DNA of 64,000 nucleotides. Source: Apiosordaria backusii. Taxonomy: Eukaryota > Ascomycota > Sordariomycetes > Sordariales > Lasiosphaeriaceae. Position 1 is the stretch's first letter. Each line of letters begins with the position of its first letter. The notes beneath the pieces were generated by a model. It had not been told where the DNA came from. It saw nothing but the letters and a program-made list of their open reading frames with translations, and ran no database searches. A program made the position numbers and the translations under genes. The DNA lies in NCBI GenBank assembly GCA_030549205.1, contig JAUKTV010000002.1:2976001-3040000 (forward strand), written 5' to 3'. Below are positions 46,303 through 56,813 of this stretch, piece after piece.

Positions 46303-47441
46303 ATGTTCTCACCACGAAGAATCGTTACATACTTCCGATCCATCTCTAGCGCGGTATCAATGACAGCTTCCAAGTTGGATGCCGTGAGGCGCACCGTGGA
46401 GCATGGCCGGTCCTGTTGGCACGCTGATCTGGGATGCCTTGAAGCAAATCTCGATCAGTACCCCAACGTTATCGACGCTGGAGATCTTTCCTACGAGCTT
46501 GTGAAGCTTCTCCGCAAATCTAGTCTTGAAGAAGGCAACTATGAGCTCGAAGCAGATCGCATCCAAGGACAATTCGAATGGAGCTCGAGAGCCAAGCTCT
46601 TCGAACAACACAAGACGGCCACTCAACTCCGCAAAAAGGTGTACAAATGGAGAAACGGCCTCCAGGACCTCCACAGGCATGTTGTGGAAGAGCCGCGGGT
46701 GAACACTAAAGTCGACCCTATGGATTTGGCAGCCAGGGCTTGGTCCGTCTACCTCGCGGTGTGCCTCGAGGTACACCGTCGCCCCTTTTACAATGGCATA
46801 CAGCTGTTCCTTTTGACGGTAAGAACCATCATCCCGACTGATACCTCTAATATACAATACTGACGCAACATGCAGTTCGTGAGCTACATGTTCTTCGGCA
46901 CTGCCTGGGTCGTCCTATTCATCGGTCTTGGGTACGCAGTCTCTTGCTGCGAACAGTATGTCTTCACCCCTCTCCATCTTCACAGACGATGGGTCACAGG
47001 AGCTAACCTGCCCACAGTGCCTACAATATCTACATCGGAGACAACGCTACGTACCGAAATGAAGTCATCAAGCTTCTTCAGGACTCTATGAGCGAAGTGC
47101 CGAACATGTACAAGCGGGCGCAGTCTATCGAAAACAAACTCTCGGTGAGACTGGACCATTGCCAGATCTTCCCGCCTGAATTCTTCGACTTTATTATCAC
47201 CGCCTGCAGCATACTCCGCGAGCCAAGCGTGATACGGAGAAAGGAGCGGCTTGACGAGATGGTGCCGAAGTGGATCGAACTGCTGAGCAATCCTCAGACA
47301 CCAGCACAAGGGGGTTCAGATGGAGATGAAGTGAGGTATGTGTTGATGAAAATGATGATGCTCGACATTGCCGACTTGATGTGGTCGGACTGGCCGGAAG
47401 CGGACACAAGCCGGCGTGCTGGAATCCGACAGAGGATCTGA
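46303..47441 (+). CDS. Orphan single-pass membrane protein
   Basis: Three exons (46303-46818, 46876-46955, 47018-47441) give 339 residues in phase throughout, which supports a real gene. The first 170 residues are helical and charged (RTVEHGRSCWHADLGCLEAN, TATQLRKKVYKWRNGLQDLH). One clear transmembrane segment, YMFFGTAWVVLFIGLGYAVS, is almost all of the short second exon. The third exon is helical again (EVIKLLQDSMSEVPNMYKRA, FFDFIITACSILREPSVIRR). There is no signal peptide; two Cys follow the membrane segment. I do not recognise the family. Confidence 0.72.
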
Positions 47442-47952
47442 GAAGATGAAGTGATATGAGCTCGTGAGATACAAGTTAGGGAAGAGGAGGACAACTATAC
47501 TTAGTGTGCAGACAAAGGCAGCGTTAAAGGAGAAGTTTTGACTGGAAGGTTTATTGCTCGGAGATCGATATAAGCCAGTGTCGGTGAGGACAATAATACC
47601 TATTGGGACATGATTTTAGTAGATGGTTTGCTGGGAAATATACCATTGAGTTGATTCATCGGCTCCATTTGCTGTCTGTTGTTGGTGAAGCATCTTGAAC
47701 CCTAACCCTTCTCCTTAATCACCCTTGTCGAGTCCAATTCTGCCAAGCAATTGCTTTCTTATCTTATCGTAAAATTCACCTGGCCCACTTTATTTTCCCT
47801 TCCCTCTTCAACTGTCAATTTTCCCCACCCAACCTTGCTCTCCGTCTTTCTCTCCCTCTTTCTCTCCATTTTCCCCTATCTATCACCAACCACCCTCCCC
47901 TTTTTCCCACCTCACGATCACAACGAGAAGGGAAAAGCGGAACAACAACAAC
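47442..47952. promoter_or_regulatory. Promoter and leader of the DUF2462 gene
   Basis: About 500 bases. It contains a telobox-like motif at 47698-47709 and a long pyrimidine-rich leader (47800-47935) right before an ACAACAACAACATGG start context. This layout (telobox plus polypyrimidine leader) is what many fungal ribosome-related genes have. Confidence 0.5.
47698..47709 (+). promoter_or_regulatory. Telobox-like motif AACCCTAACCCT
   Basis: Second of three identical motifs in the window, 244 bases upstream of the DUF2462 start codon. Teloboxes are enriched in promoters of ribosome biogenesis genes, which fits the predicted nucleolar nature of that protein. Confidence 0.5.
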
Positions 47953-48237
47953 ATGGCGCAAGGAGCCATCAAGAAAACCGCCAAGCCCAACCCAGGGCTC
48001 ACCCGCGCCAAAGGTTCGGGAGGCGGAGCGAAAAAGGTTAATAAACCTCAAAAGGCGAAGAGCAAGACGAGCGCGGACAAGCAGCAGAAGAAGTACACCT
48101 CGGGAATGGTGGCCAAGACGGAGCTGATGCTGGGGGCGAGGGCGGGACATTTGGAGCTGATTGGGAAGGGAAGGGATAAGACGAAGAAGGGGCCTGCTGC
48201 GGAGGGGACGAAGGGGGGGAGTAGGAAGTTTGGGTAA
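47953..48237 (+). CDS. DUF2462 / UPF0390 family small basic protein
   Basis: A 94-residue intronless protein starting MAQGAIKKTAKPNPGLTRAK and ending GGSRKFG. The very basic Lys/Gly/Ala-rich sequence, MAQG start and GTKGGSRKFG end match the conserved eukaryotic family that includes human leydig cell tumor 10 kDa protein homologue. Members are small, basic and thought to be nucleolar; their biochemical role is not settled. The middle helix TSGMVAKTELMLGARAGHLE is the only part likely to fold. It is convergent with the PLP decarboxylase (260 bases between the stops). Confidence 0.85.
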   Translation: MAQGAIKKTAKPNPGLTRAKGSGGGAKKVNKPQKAKSKTSADKQQKKYTSGMVAKTELMLGARAGHLELIGKGRDKTKKGPAAEGTKGGSRKFG

Positions 48238-48495
48238 GACTGCGCTGGGTTGGGTTGGAGGATGGGATGGGAGATGGAGATGGAATGGGGAGTGGGATTG
48301 TTTCTGGGATTATGAGAGACGCGGGGGATAATGTGAAGGGAGAGAAAAGGCAATGAGATACCCACTGTTTGCGATATGGTTTTACGATTTTTTTATGGTT
48401 TTGGTATGGAACAGGAAAGGAAAACATGGCGATGGTGGACGACATGACCAAATTGACCGTACATCCCGCAGCACAATTCGTCATTATATCATCTA

Positions 48496-50225
48496 CTACG
48501 CATCGGCAAAACTCTCAGCAACCTCCTTCAAAACCCCCTCTACATACTTCGCATCCCTCTCCACCTGAACTCTCCAGGTCGACACAGCGATCCTCACCGC
48601 CTTCTTCCCTTGCCATTGCGTCCCGCTCACGAACATTTTTCCCATCTGGTTGATCCGATCGACGAGCACCTCGTTTAGCGCCTCATTTTTCGCCCTGAAC
48701 AGCACGATGATGAACACATCTTCTTCGACATAATTATCCGTCTCGGGGAGCAGCTCGTAATGTTCGGAGTGGTGGACAAAAGAGGCGATCTTTCTGGCTA
48801 GGAGGACCATCCGGCTGAACATGGCAGCCATGCCATCGCGACCTTCGCTTTTGAGAACGGCATAGACGGGCAGAGCGCGGAAGCGGCGGGAGTTTTCGAG
48901 GCCGATGTTTAAAGGGCTGAGGATTTCATCTTGGGAAGGGGAGTTGGTGGTAGAAGAGGAGGAAGAGGGGGCCAAGTAAGCGGCGCCGGGGTTGCTGAAG
49001 ACTTGTGTGAGGGTGGATGGGTGGCGGGAGAGGAAGATGCCGTTGTCGTAGGGCTTTATACAGGAATTAATACATGAATAAAAACTTCAAAAGAACCGAA
49101 GATACGCACCACATTGAGAAGCTTGTGCCCATCCGCCCCGATACTATCCGCCAACTCCATCCCTGCCACACAGGCGTGCAAGCTCAAGAACTCATCTGTT
49201 TTGGGGAGAGCCCTGGCAAAGATACCAAAGGCACCGTCAACGTGAACCCAGGCTTTATACCGATCCGCCAAGCTGCGTATCTTGGGCATGTCAAACACCC
49301 CCGTGGCGAACCGGCCTGTGTTGACCTCCCCGCAGCTGATGGCAATGATACAAGCCGTTCTGTTCTTCTCTGCCTCTTGGAGCGCATATTCCAATTTATC
49401 AAGATCTACCCTCCACGGCTTTCCGTCATTTTGCTGCCCAACATCCACCACGCTCTCCTGCCCCAACCCAAGGATTTTCGCTGCTTTGAGCAAGGAGGAA
49501 TGAGGTGCAGAGGTTAGGATTTTGATGTCTTGCACCCCAGCGGCGATGCAGGCTTTTATCAACCCTGCCTTTGCCACGGTTATATGGGATGACTGGGGAG
49601 GGAGGCGGGAGGTGATGATGTACTCGCGACCACAGGCTAGACCGAGGATGTTGGAGGCAGTGGCGCCGGTGGTGAAAGTTTTAGCCGGGAAGTCGGAGGG
49701 GGGAAGGGAGAGGAGGGATAGGAGCATGGAGAGGGTGGTTGATTCGATGTAGGTGGCGCTGGTGTGGTTCCATGGTGAGGGTGAGGAGGAGGAGGATGAT
49801 GGTGATAGGGGGAAGTGGACTTGGACGTTTTGGTCGAGGGCGGTGACGAGGTTGTCCGCGAACTGGGCGATGGGGAGGGAGGAGCCCGTTACGAAGCCGT
49901 AGTAGTAAGAGGAGAGGGATTGTTGGTTGAGGGAGGGGAGGATGGAGTCCAGGAGGTGGGTGAGGGCTTCTTCTTGGTTGGAGGTAGGGAGGTTAAAAGG
50001 GGGGGTGGGGAGGGAGGAGAGGGTTTGGGTTAGGGTTGTGGTTGTGGGGAGGACGGGGAGGGTGGAGGAGTGCTGGGTTACGGCGGCGAGGAGGCGGGTG
50101 TAAGCTGAGAGGAGGAAGGCGGATTCGGCCTTGGCGTCGGATCCGGGGTCGGGGAGTGTTTGACCGGGGATAGAACCGGGGGTGGGATCTCGGTCTGGGG
50201 CGGACATGTTCGGGGAGGCGGTCAT
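48496..50225 (-). CDS. PLP-dependent group II decarboxylase-like protein
   Basis: Exon 1 is 50225-49110 and exon 2 is 49053-48496 (557 residues from ATG at 50225; the GTG just before is not a start). The fold-type I signature is complete: TTGATASNILGLACGREYII, AWVHVDGAFGIFARALPKTD with the PLP-contacting Asp, and the Schiff-base Lys in SIGADGHKLLNVPYDNGIFL, which spans the intron (GTGCGT...AAAG, 56 nt). The family includes aromatic-amino-acid, tyrosine and glutamate decarboxylases; the actual substrate cannot be told from sequence. The N-terminal 40 residues look disordered. The C-terminal domain (RRFRALPVYAVLKSEGRDGM) is intact. It is divergent from a LaeA-like methyltransferase 2 kb away, so a small metabolic pair is conceivable but unproven. 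Confidence 0.85.
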
Positions 50226-52292
50226 CACAACGGGATGTGGGTGGGTTTGCTGGTGTCGGAAGAAAACCCCCGGTGCTTGGTACCTAGGCAGGCTAATGTA
50301 AGAGGGCTAAGAAGACGGTGAGGCTTGGAAGATACCTTTTTTGTGTGTAGAAGGGCCAATGACAACAAGGGAAAAAAAGATTGAGGAGCAGCGCGAAGCA
50401 ATAGATTCGAGAATGTCGTGGTTAGTCATATGCATGGCGCTCTATGGATTCGGTAAATGAGAGCGGGATGCGCGCTTCCTCTCGGGCCCTTAGGCAGGAG
50501 GAAGTTAGTCCGGCGAATGAAGGAACCATCGTCATTCGACCCCTCGTATACCTGAGCTCTCCAACAGGTGGGATCAGAAAGTGGTCGGGGAGACACCCCT
50601 GGCGATGGATGGGGAAGGTCGGTAGCTTTGTAACCTCTCGGTAACGGGTGTAACGTGAAACGTGCGGAACTTTCCTTGACACTGATCTGTGGTGTGGTTT
50701 TTTTTTTTTCTAGATTTTTTCGGACATTTTTCTTAGTGCAAGTTATCAATTAGGTCTTATATGTATCTCACTAGGAACCTATGCCTAGGTAGTCAGCATT
50801 TCACCAAGGCACAGTAACTGTGTTTCGAGGTGTGCCAAGGTCAGAAGCTCTCATTCCCCGATGATGAGAAATACAGATTGCCCCGTTCGAGAAGGCGATA
50901 AATGGAAGCCTCAGAGATATGCAGCTGCAGGCTGTTGTTCCATGTTGCCCCTCACCCAGCGAGCCGGTGAGAGTGAGGGGAATATCGAGCTGTCATGCAG
51001 CGTGCAGCACGCAACAACCCGAAGCGGAGTCAATTAGACGGCCATCTATACGGGGGAGGGCTTCTGATAGGCTGAGCTTAATTACCACGCGATGCCTGTT
51101 ACGCCTCTGCATTAGATGAGAAGCCCGCTGAAGACAAGACCACGGGGGAGATGGAGGTTGGTGAAGGCGAAAAAAACAAAGGACAAGCTGCCCGTCTCCA
51201 GGCACCAGTTTAAGCAGCATTCCCCAGTCCCGCTCCAGAGTCCGGCGGTGTCTTCGGCTCGCGGCACCGAGACCTAAAGATGCCGAGCTGGATCGTGGTA
51301 GTCATCAGCCAGAACAGAGGGAGGATGTTCAGAATAATTCCATGGAAAAGAGGCAAGCCGGTAGTTAAAATATTCGGCGATATGTGAACCTCACTGAAGC
51401 CCGGGAAGCCGTGGCTATTTTAGCGTCAAGTTCAGCAAGTGATCAGCATGTCTCCCGCTAAAACGGGACCTCCCACACCCAATCTCGTCTGGACGGAACG
51501 CCATCCGACACATGGGGCTCATCGTGGACATATCCCTTGCAAAACCCCGTTCCTTCACCATTCGACGGCCCAAAGCAGCTCCTTGGGCAAAATCAGCGCA
51601 GTGTTGGATGCGACTCTAGGGCCAATTCTGTGTGATCTTTGTTGCTGCCTCTACCACCATTCCATGCTACCCACAATTGATTTATCAAGATACATTTACC
51701 CAGTTGGCTACCTACCTTACCCACGACGATCAAGACCTCCCACACCATTGGCAGACAATCGTTGGGTACGACACTACAATTTAGCTAGGCCACGGAACGG
51801 CACACAGGAACTGATCGATCAACTGGGACTCAAGGCCCCCGATCTGCCAACAGCCCACCACTCAAGGCAGTCGAGACCCGTTCCGAGTTGTTGGGCCAGT
51901 GATCCACGCACACGGATCTTTCTTCTGACAGAACACTCCCGCTTCTAGATCACACCCAAGCAGTTGGGTCCCGGCTGCCGCTATATTCGATAAAGAGGTA
52001 CCAAAGGACCAGAAGGGACCCGAGCGCGAAGGGCCTTGCGTGGAGGATTCGGGGAATAGTCGCCGAACAGCTGGCTTATACGGTGTCCTGGATTCTATGC
52101 CTTGTCTTTTTCAGTGACATCCTCCCGGCCCTCTCCTTTTCCCATCCCCTATCGCTACCATCGATCCTCTTAGTTGCACCTGCGCCGCACGCCAAAGTGT
52201 AGCATCTCGGCATACTCTTGTTTTAGTCTTTGTTGACAATACCATACCCTTTTACACTACCATTTCGAAGACACCATACTCCTCCGCTACTC
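50226..52292. other. Intergenic between decarboxylase and methyltransferase
   Basis: About 2 kb between divergent starts, with no gene seen. A 170-codon ORF at 51439-51948 has random-looking composition, and its neighbours overlap on the other strand. A T run at 50699-50710 and TACCTAGG words are present. Confidence 0.5.
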
Positions 52293-53768
52293 ATGACCGA
52301 TTCTACCAAGTCGGGCACGTCTGGAGTGTCTGGAGTGTCTTCTTCTAGCACAGCGTCAAGACCCCTAGATGACTACAAGTTTACCTTTGAGTCTGTCCTC
52401 GACGACTCATCACACATCGAGGCCGATGTAAGTCAACTAATCAATATCATCAGCTATTCTTGAAGCCGAGCTAACAGCTGCCTCGTCTAGTCAAATCCCC
52501 ACGACATCTAGTATGCAGATCCTAATCCAGTCAAAATAGTGACACAAGACTGACAACCATTTTCCAGTGACACCCAATCCCTATCCGAGTCCATAGCCGA
52601 CTTCCGAGAGGAGTTCGGGAGGACATATCACTCCTTCCGAGCCGGCTGTTTGTCTCCCCCTTCCTCCCCCCCGGATTGTGCTCCGTCAGCTGACAACTCT
52701 ATCTAGCATACTACTTCCCAAATGATCCCACCGAAGCAGAGCGGATGGACGAGCAATACGAGATCCTCAAGATCATCATGGATGGGCGCCTGCACCTCGC
52801 CCCATTCACCCGTGACAAGTACCCCCGGAAGGTCCTCGACATCGCCACCGGGACCGGCCTCTGGGCCATCGAGATGGGAGACGAGTACCCAGACGCTTCG
52901 ATCGTAGGGACAGATCTCTCCCCGATCCAGCCGCCGTTCGTGCCGCCGAACGTGAGGTTTTTTGTGGAAGATTCGTATGTTCTTGCCCACTTTCCTCTCA
53001 GGTCGATCAATAACTAACTTTCTCTTGCTACAGAACCGAAGACTGGTATGCCCCCTGATTCCCACCCACCAAACTATCCCACACTAACTTCTAGCAAAGG
53101 GACTACCCCCCCTCCGAATTCGACTTCATCCACACCCGCGTCACAATCGGCTGCTGGGCCGACATGAAGCAAGAAATTCTCGCCCGCGCCTTCCACCACC
53201 TCAAACCCGGCGGCTGGCTCGAGTGCCAGGAAGTCCCCGGCATGCCCCACTGCGACGACGGGACCATGCCCCCGGACTACGACTGGCTGAAATGGACCTT
53301 GGAACTCTACAACAGCTCCCGCCTCGCCAACCGCCAAGTCGACGTCGGGGAGCAGCTCAAAGACTGGATGCGGGAAGTCGGCTTCGTCGACGTCCACGAA
53401 GCAGTCTTTAAGATCCCGCTCAACGGCTGGCCAAAGGACACGAGGCTCAAGCACGTGGGCATGCTGTGGCAGAGGAACCTGCTTGATGGCTTGCAGGGGT
53501 TCAGCTTGGGGTTTTTTAGCAAGCATTTGGGGAAGACGCAGGAGGAGATTGAGGTATGTTGTCCCTTCTAGATTTATTCTCAGAGGCTATATAGAGCGGT
53601 GGGACTAACACATGAGGGTAGGTCTCGCTCGTGGACGTAAGGAGAAGTCTCTTCAACAGAAAGATCCACGCCTATCATAAGCTGTATGTGGTCTACGGCA
53701 GGAAGCCAGACAATACTGCTGCTGCTGTACCAGAAGCTGAAGGAGGAGGAGATGCGAACGACAAATGA
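52293..53768 (+). CDS. LaeA-like class I SAM-dependent methyltransferase; one apparent frameshift
   Basis: Seven exons: 52293-52427, 52491-52510 (20 nt), 52568-52647, 52707-52974, 53035-53046 (12 nt), about 53101-53553, 53622-53768; about 371 residues. The N-terminal DDYKFTFESV, then YHSFRAGSYYFPND and MDEQYEILKIIMDGRLHLAP, are typical of the fungal LaeA-like (Methyltransf_23) family. SAM motif I is KVLDIATGTGLWAIEMGDEY, followed by GTDLSPIQPPFVPPNVRF, SEFDFIHTR and HLKPGGWLECQE. Members are mostly of unknown substrate; LaeA itself is a nuclear regulator of secondary metabolism. The joint between the 12-nt exon (TEDW) and the next exon does not keep phase. One extra G at 53100-53101 (AAAGG to AAAGGG) would supply both an AAAG acceptor and an in-frame TEDWDYPPSEFDF. 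Confidence 0.8.
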
Positions 53769-54726
53769 CGTTTGGATCAGGCTTGAAGCGAAAGACACTT
53801 CGACTTTTTTTGGATACGACACGCGCGCGAGCGAGCGAGCGAGCAAGCTTTTATATATCGACGATACCACACCGCGCCATATTCTCTATTCTCTCGTTTG
53901 TTGTTGGATACTACCGTTCAGCGGGTAAACCCTGCTATGAGAAATGATGCAAGGAAAAGAAAATTGGGGGAAACATGACTTGACGCTATATACCAACCTA
54001 TCTAAGTAATGAGAGATGATGACGACTTTGGCATTGCATTACCGCTTATGATAAGAAACGGGCTGTTAGCCCTGATCATGTGTAGTATGCAAATACAACT
54101 TGACGTCTCGTCCGTCTCTTTCTCTTTAACCAATCAGAGAGACTCAACACAATGCATGCCATGTTATCATCAACATTTAATTTGTCCAAAACGTGACGCT
54201 CAAGAAAAAAGATTTGAGCCAAAAAGCCATATCGTCTCATCGGCTTTATCTACTGCTAATCCCGCAGTTGCTATCCATTCCATTCATCTAAAAGACCGAA
54301 CAGACATAACCACCAAACGAAAACAAAATTATTGAAGCCATGAAGAAGAAAGAAGAGACAGCCCTTGGACCTATGTTAGTCTACACGGCATAACCGGCGT
54401 TCACGGTACTTATTACACACATACACCAGCTCACTCCATCTGAGAATATCTTCGTAGTATCGTCAAAATAAAACACATTTCATTCCACAGCTGACTTTCT
54501 CTGCACAAGTCCCTAGTGTTGCCGTCGTGGATAACCCTAACCCTCCACATCCCATCAAAACAACAAGCCAAACCCATCTCATTGGCCGTCTCACTCACAA
54601 CTCTTCACAACTTACACGACAACTTCCTCCCCCTCACAGCTTCACGACCGTCACTTATCCTGTTTTACTCTCACCATATTTTCCTCCACCATCTCATTCT
54701 TTCTTCTTTTTTTCAGTTTTGACAAG
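53769..54726. other. Intergenic: methyltransferase 3' region and Fta4 promoter
   Basis: About 960 bases without a gene. A CG-rich microrepeat GCGAGCGAGCGAGCGAGC lies at 53827-53844, inside a short read-through ORF after the methyltransferase stop. A telobox-like motif at 54533-54544 precedes Fta4. Confidence 0.5.
54533..54544 (+). promoter_or_regulatory. Telobox-like motif AACCCTAACCCT
   Basis: Third identical motif, 183 bases before the Fta4 start codon and in the same orientation as the gene, as are the other two relative to theirs. Confidence 0.45.
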
Positions 54727-55523
54727 ATGTCATCAGCACCCCAACCACCACCACCACCAACAATAACAACCCTCAAATCGGCCTTTCTCACAACCCAAAC
54801 CCGCGTCTTGACCAACCCACTCCATCGTCCCACCCGCGTTTGGGAGTCTTCGAACGATGAGCTCCCAGAAAAGCAAGTAAACGATGCTTTGGCGAAACTA
54901 AACCATCGGATCCAGCAGCACGGGAAGAGGGTGTACGCCCCGCAGGCGACGAGGCATGTGGCGGAGCAGATTGATGCGCTTTATACCACCGCCATCCACG
55001 CCCCGCTAGATCTTCCTGACCGTGATCATGACGATGACGATCCAGAGGGGGAGGGAGGGGTGTCGACTGCGGCTGATTTAGGTATTTATTTACCCTTTCT
55101 ACATAAACGTGTATATGTGCTAATGATGAGGTTTGGGAACAAGCGGACAAGGGGGTGATTGAACGGTTACCTGATCAATGGCCTGATGAAAAAGGGGCAG
55201 ATGAGGAGAGTAAGAGAAGATATGAGGAGCTAGTGGGGAGGCTGAAAGGGTTGGAACAGCAGAGAGTGGAAGCGCAAGGGAGGGTGGCGAGGCTTAGGGG
55301 ACTGAAGAAGCTGCTGGAGCCGTTTGAGGAGGCGGGGGAGGGGGTGCAGCGGAATTTGGTGGGGAGGAATGGGGAGGTTGAGCAGGAGTTGGAGAGGATG
55401 AGGATGTTGCTTGCGAGGGTGGGGGGGAGGGTTACTGGGTTGAGGAAGAGACAAGAAGAGGAGGAGGAGGGGGGGGATGGGATGGATGTTGATGGGGTGG
55501 AGGGGGTTCTTGGGAGGTTTTGA
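54727..55523 (+). CDS. fta4: Kinetochore protein Fta4-like (Sim4/CCAN subunit, CENP-U related)
   Basis: Fta4 belongs to the inner-kinetochore Sim4/CCAN complex. Exon 1 starts MSSAPQPPPPPTITTLKSAF, then QTRVLTNPLHRPTRVWESSN, EKQVNDALAKLNHRIQQHGK and RVYAPQATRHVAEQIDALYT, a pattern I recognise from fungal Fta4 (PF13093). Exon 2 holds VIERLPDQWPDE and a long coiled coil (EELVGRLKGLEQQRVEAQGR, LLEPFEEAGEGVQRNLVGRN) ending at TGA 55521-55523. The intron should lie around 55082-55130 (GTATTT...GATGAG), but the phase is off by one base at the junction, and the acceptor GAG is atypical. A G-run length error at 55151-55155 would cure it. The length, about 250 residues, fits the family. Confidence 0.75.
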
Positions 55524-56813
55524 GGGGTTATTTTATTGGGTTACATCAAGATCTGGTGTTGAGAGATGAGAGGAAAAGGGTGTTGGAGTTGGGGGTTGTT
55601 TGGGTGTTTGTAGGGATGGTTTATAACTGGGATGAAGGATAATCTTAGTGCTGTTCACCGGGTCCAAGATGATATTGGAGCATAGCATCTTGTGGTCTAT
55701 TGGGTTTTGTTTACATATAAGCAAGAGCAAGAGCCCTATAAAACTCGTGGCAAGGCTTGGGAAGGGGTTTCAATATCTTGATGGCAAACTATTGCTATTC
55801 AGATCAGCTTGTATGTATGTAAGCGGCAGTCTTGGCTTTTCCTTGACATGGCGGAATGTGGGAGGATCGGAGCTGCAGCCGTGGACTTGGCTCTTGTAAG
55901 AGGATCCGAGATTCTTGTCGCTTTTCCTTCAATTGTATGGATCTGATCAAGTCCGCTGCGCCCTGATTGAAACCTCCTTCATTTCAAGCATCACCATCAC
56001 CAAAAACTGTGCCGTCGGTGCCGGTCAAATGTTCTGTCTGCAATGACACCCTTCTCAAAAAAGGGGCTGGTCCAGGCCCCCTGAGCGAGGGTCCTAGCGG
56101 GGCTGGATGGTGGACGAATAACCGGATATCTGGGCAGTGGCCAGCCAGTGTTTTCCCACGCGACCCAACACCATGGAACGCTTGTGAATGCCACACGGCC
56201 TTTTTGATTGTTGAACTGAGGGCGGAACGGATAAAAAGAACCCATGCAGATAACCTAAATTTCTTCTTGGCTTCGCGTGGGAGACTCCATTCCAGGGTTG
56301 TGCGACACCATCCCCCGGGGATCTGAGCGCGGGAGACCCTGTTGGGCAACCCCTCGTTGTCGTCAAGCGCTAGCGCCGCTGAACTGCTGCCGCCTTCAGG
56401 AGAAAGAAGGGATCGTCGATGTATTTTCGAGCATTTTGTTTGGAAGGATTGTACTGCAGATACATACACCGTAGGAAAAATCACTTTCGGGTGTGGTCTC
56501 CGTAAGGCGGCCAATTGTGAAAAGAGAAGGAAGCTTGGGCTTATTGGTTTCGGTTTATGTACAGTGATCTTCCCCTACGACGAACACCCCTGTTCGAGCA
56601 CCCTGGGTCAGGCTGGGCAGGTCGTTGCGCGCGCGCTGTGGTTAGACTTCCTTTAGCAGTCCTCTTCCCGACCTCCAAGTTTCGCCTGACCACACACAAA
56701 GGAAACCCAAAGTTTACGGATACCACCTTCGTCGGCCTGCTCTCTTTTTAAACTTTCTTGACGTGAAGCTACAACCTGTTAAACCAGACTCCAACGCGCA
56801 ACGGGCACGCGAC
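55524..56813. other. Intergenic between Fta4 and ArfGAP
   Basis: About 1.3 kb, no gene supported. ORFs of 176 codons or fewer overlap on both strands between 55984 and 56514 and look random. Confidence 0.5.

Noticed and set aside
51439..51948. 169-codon ORF between decarboxylase and methyltransferase
   Set aside because: No domain, mixed composition, no splice or start context support.
27132..54544. CCCTAA motifs as telomere or subtelomere remains
   Set aside because: Only two units each, widely spaced, in front of ordinary housekeeping genes; telobox promoter motifs fit better.
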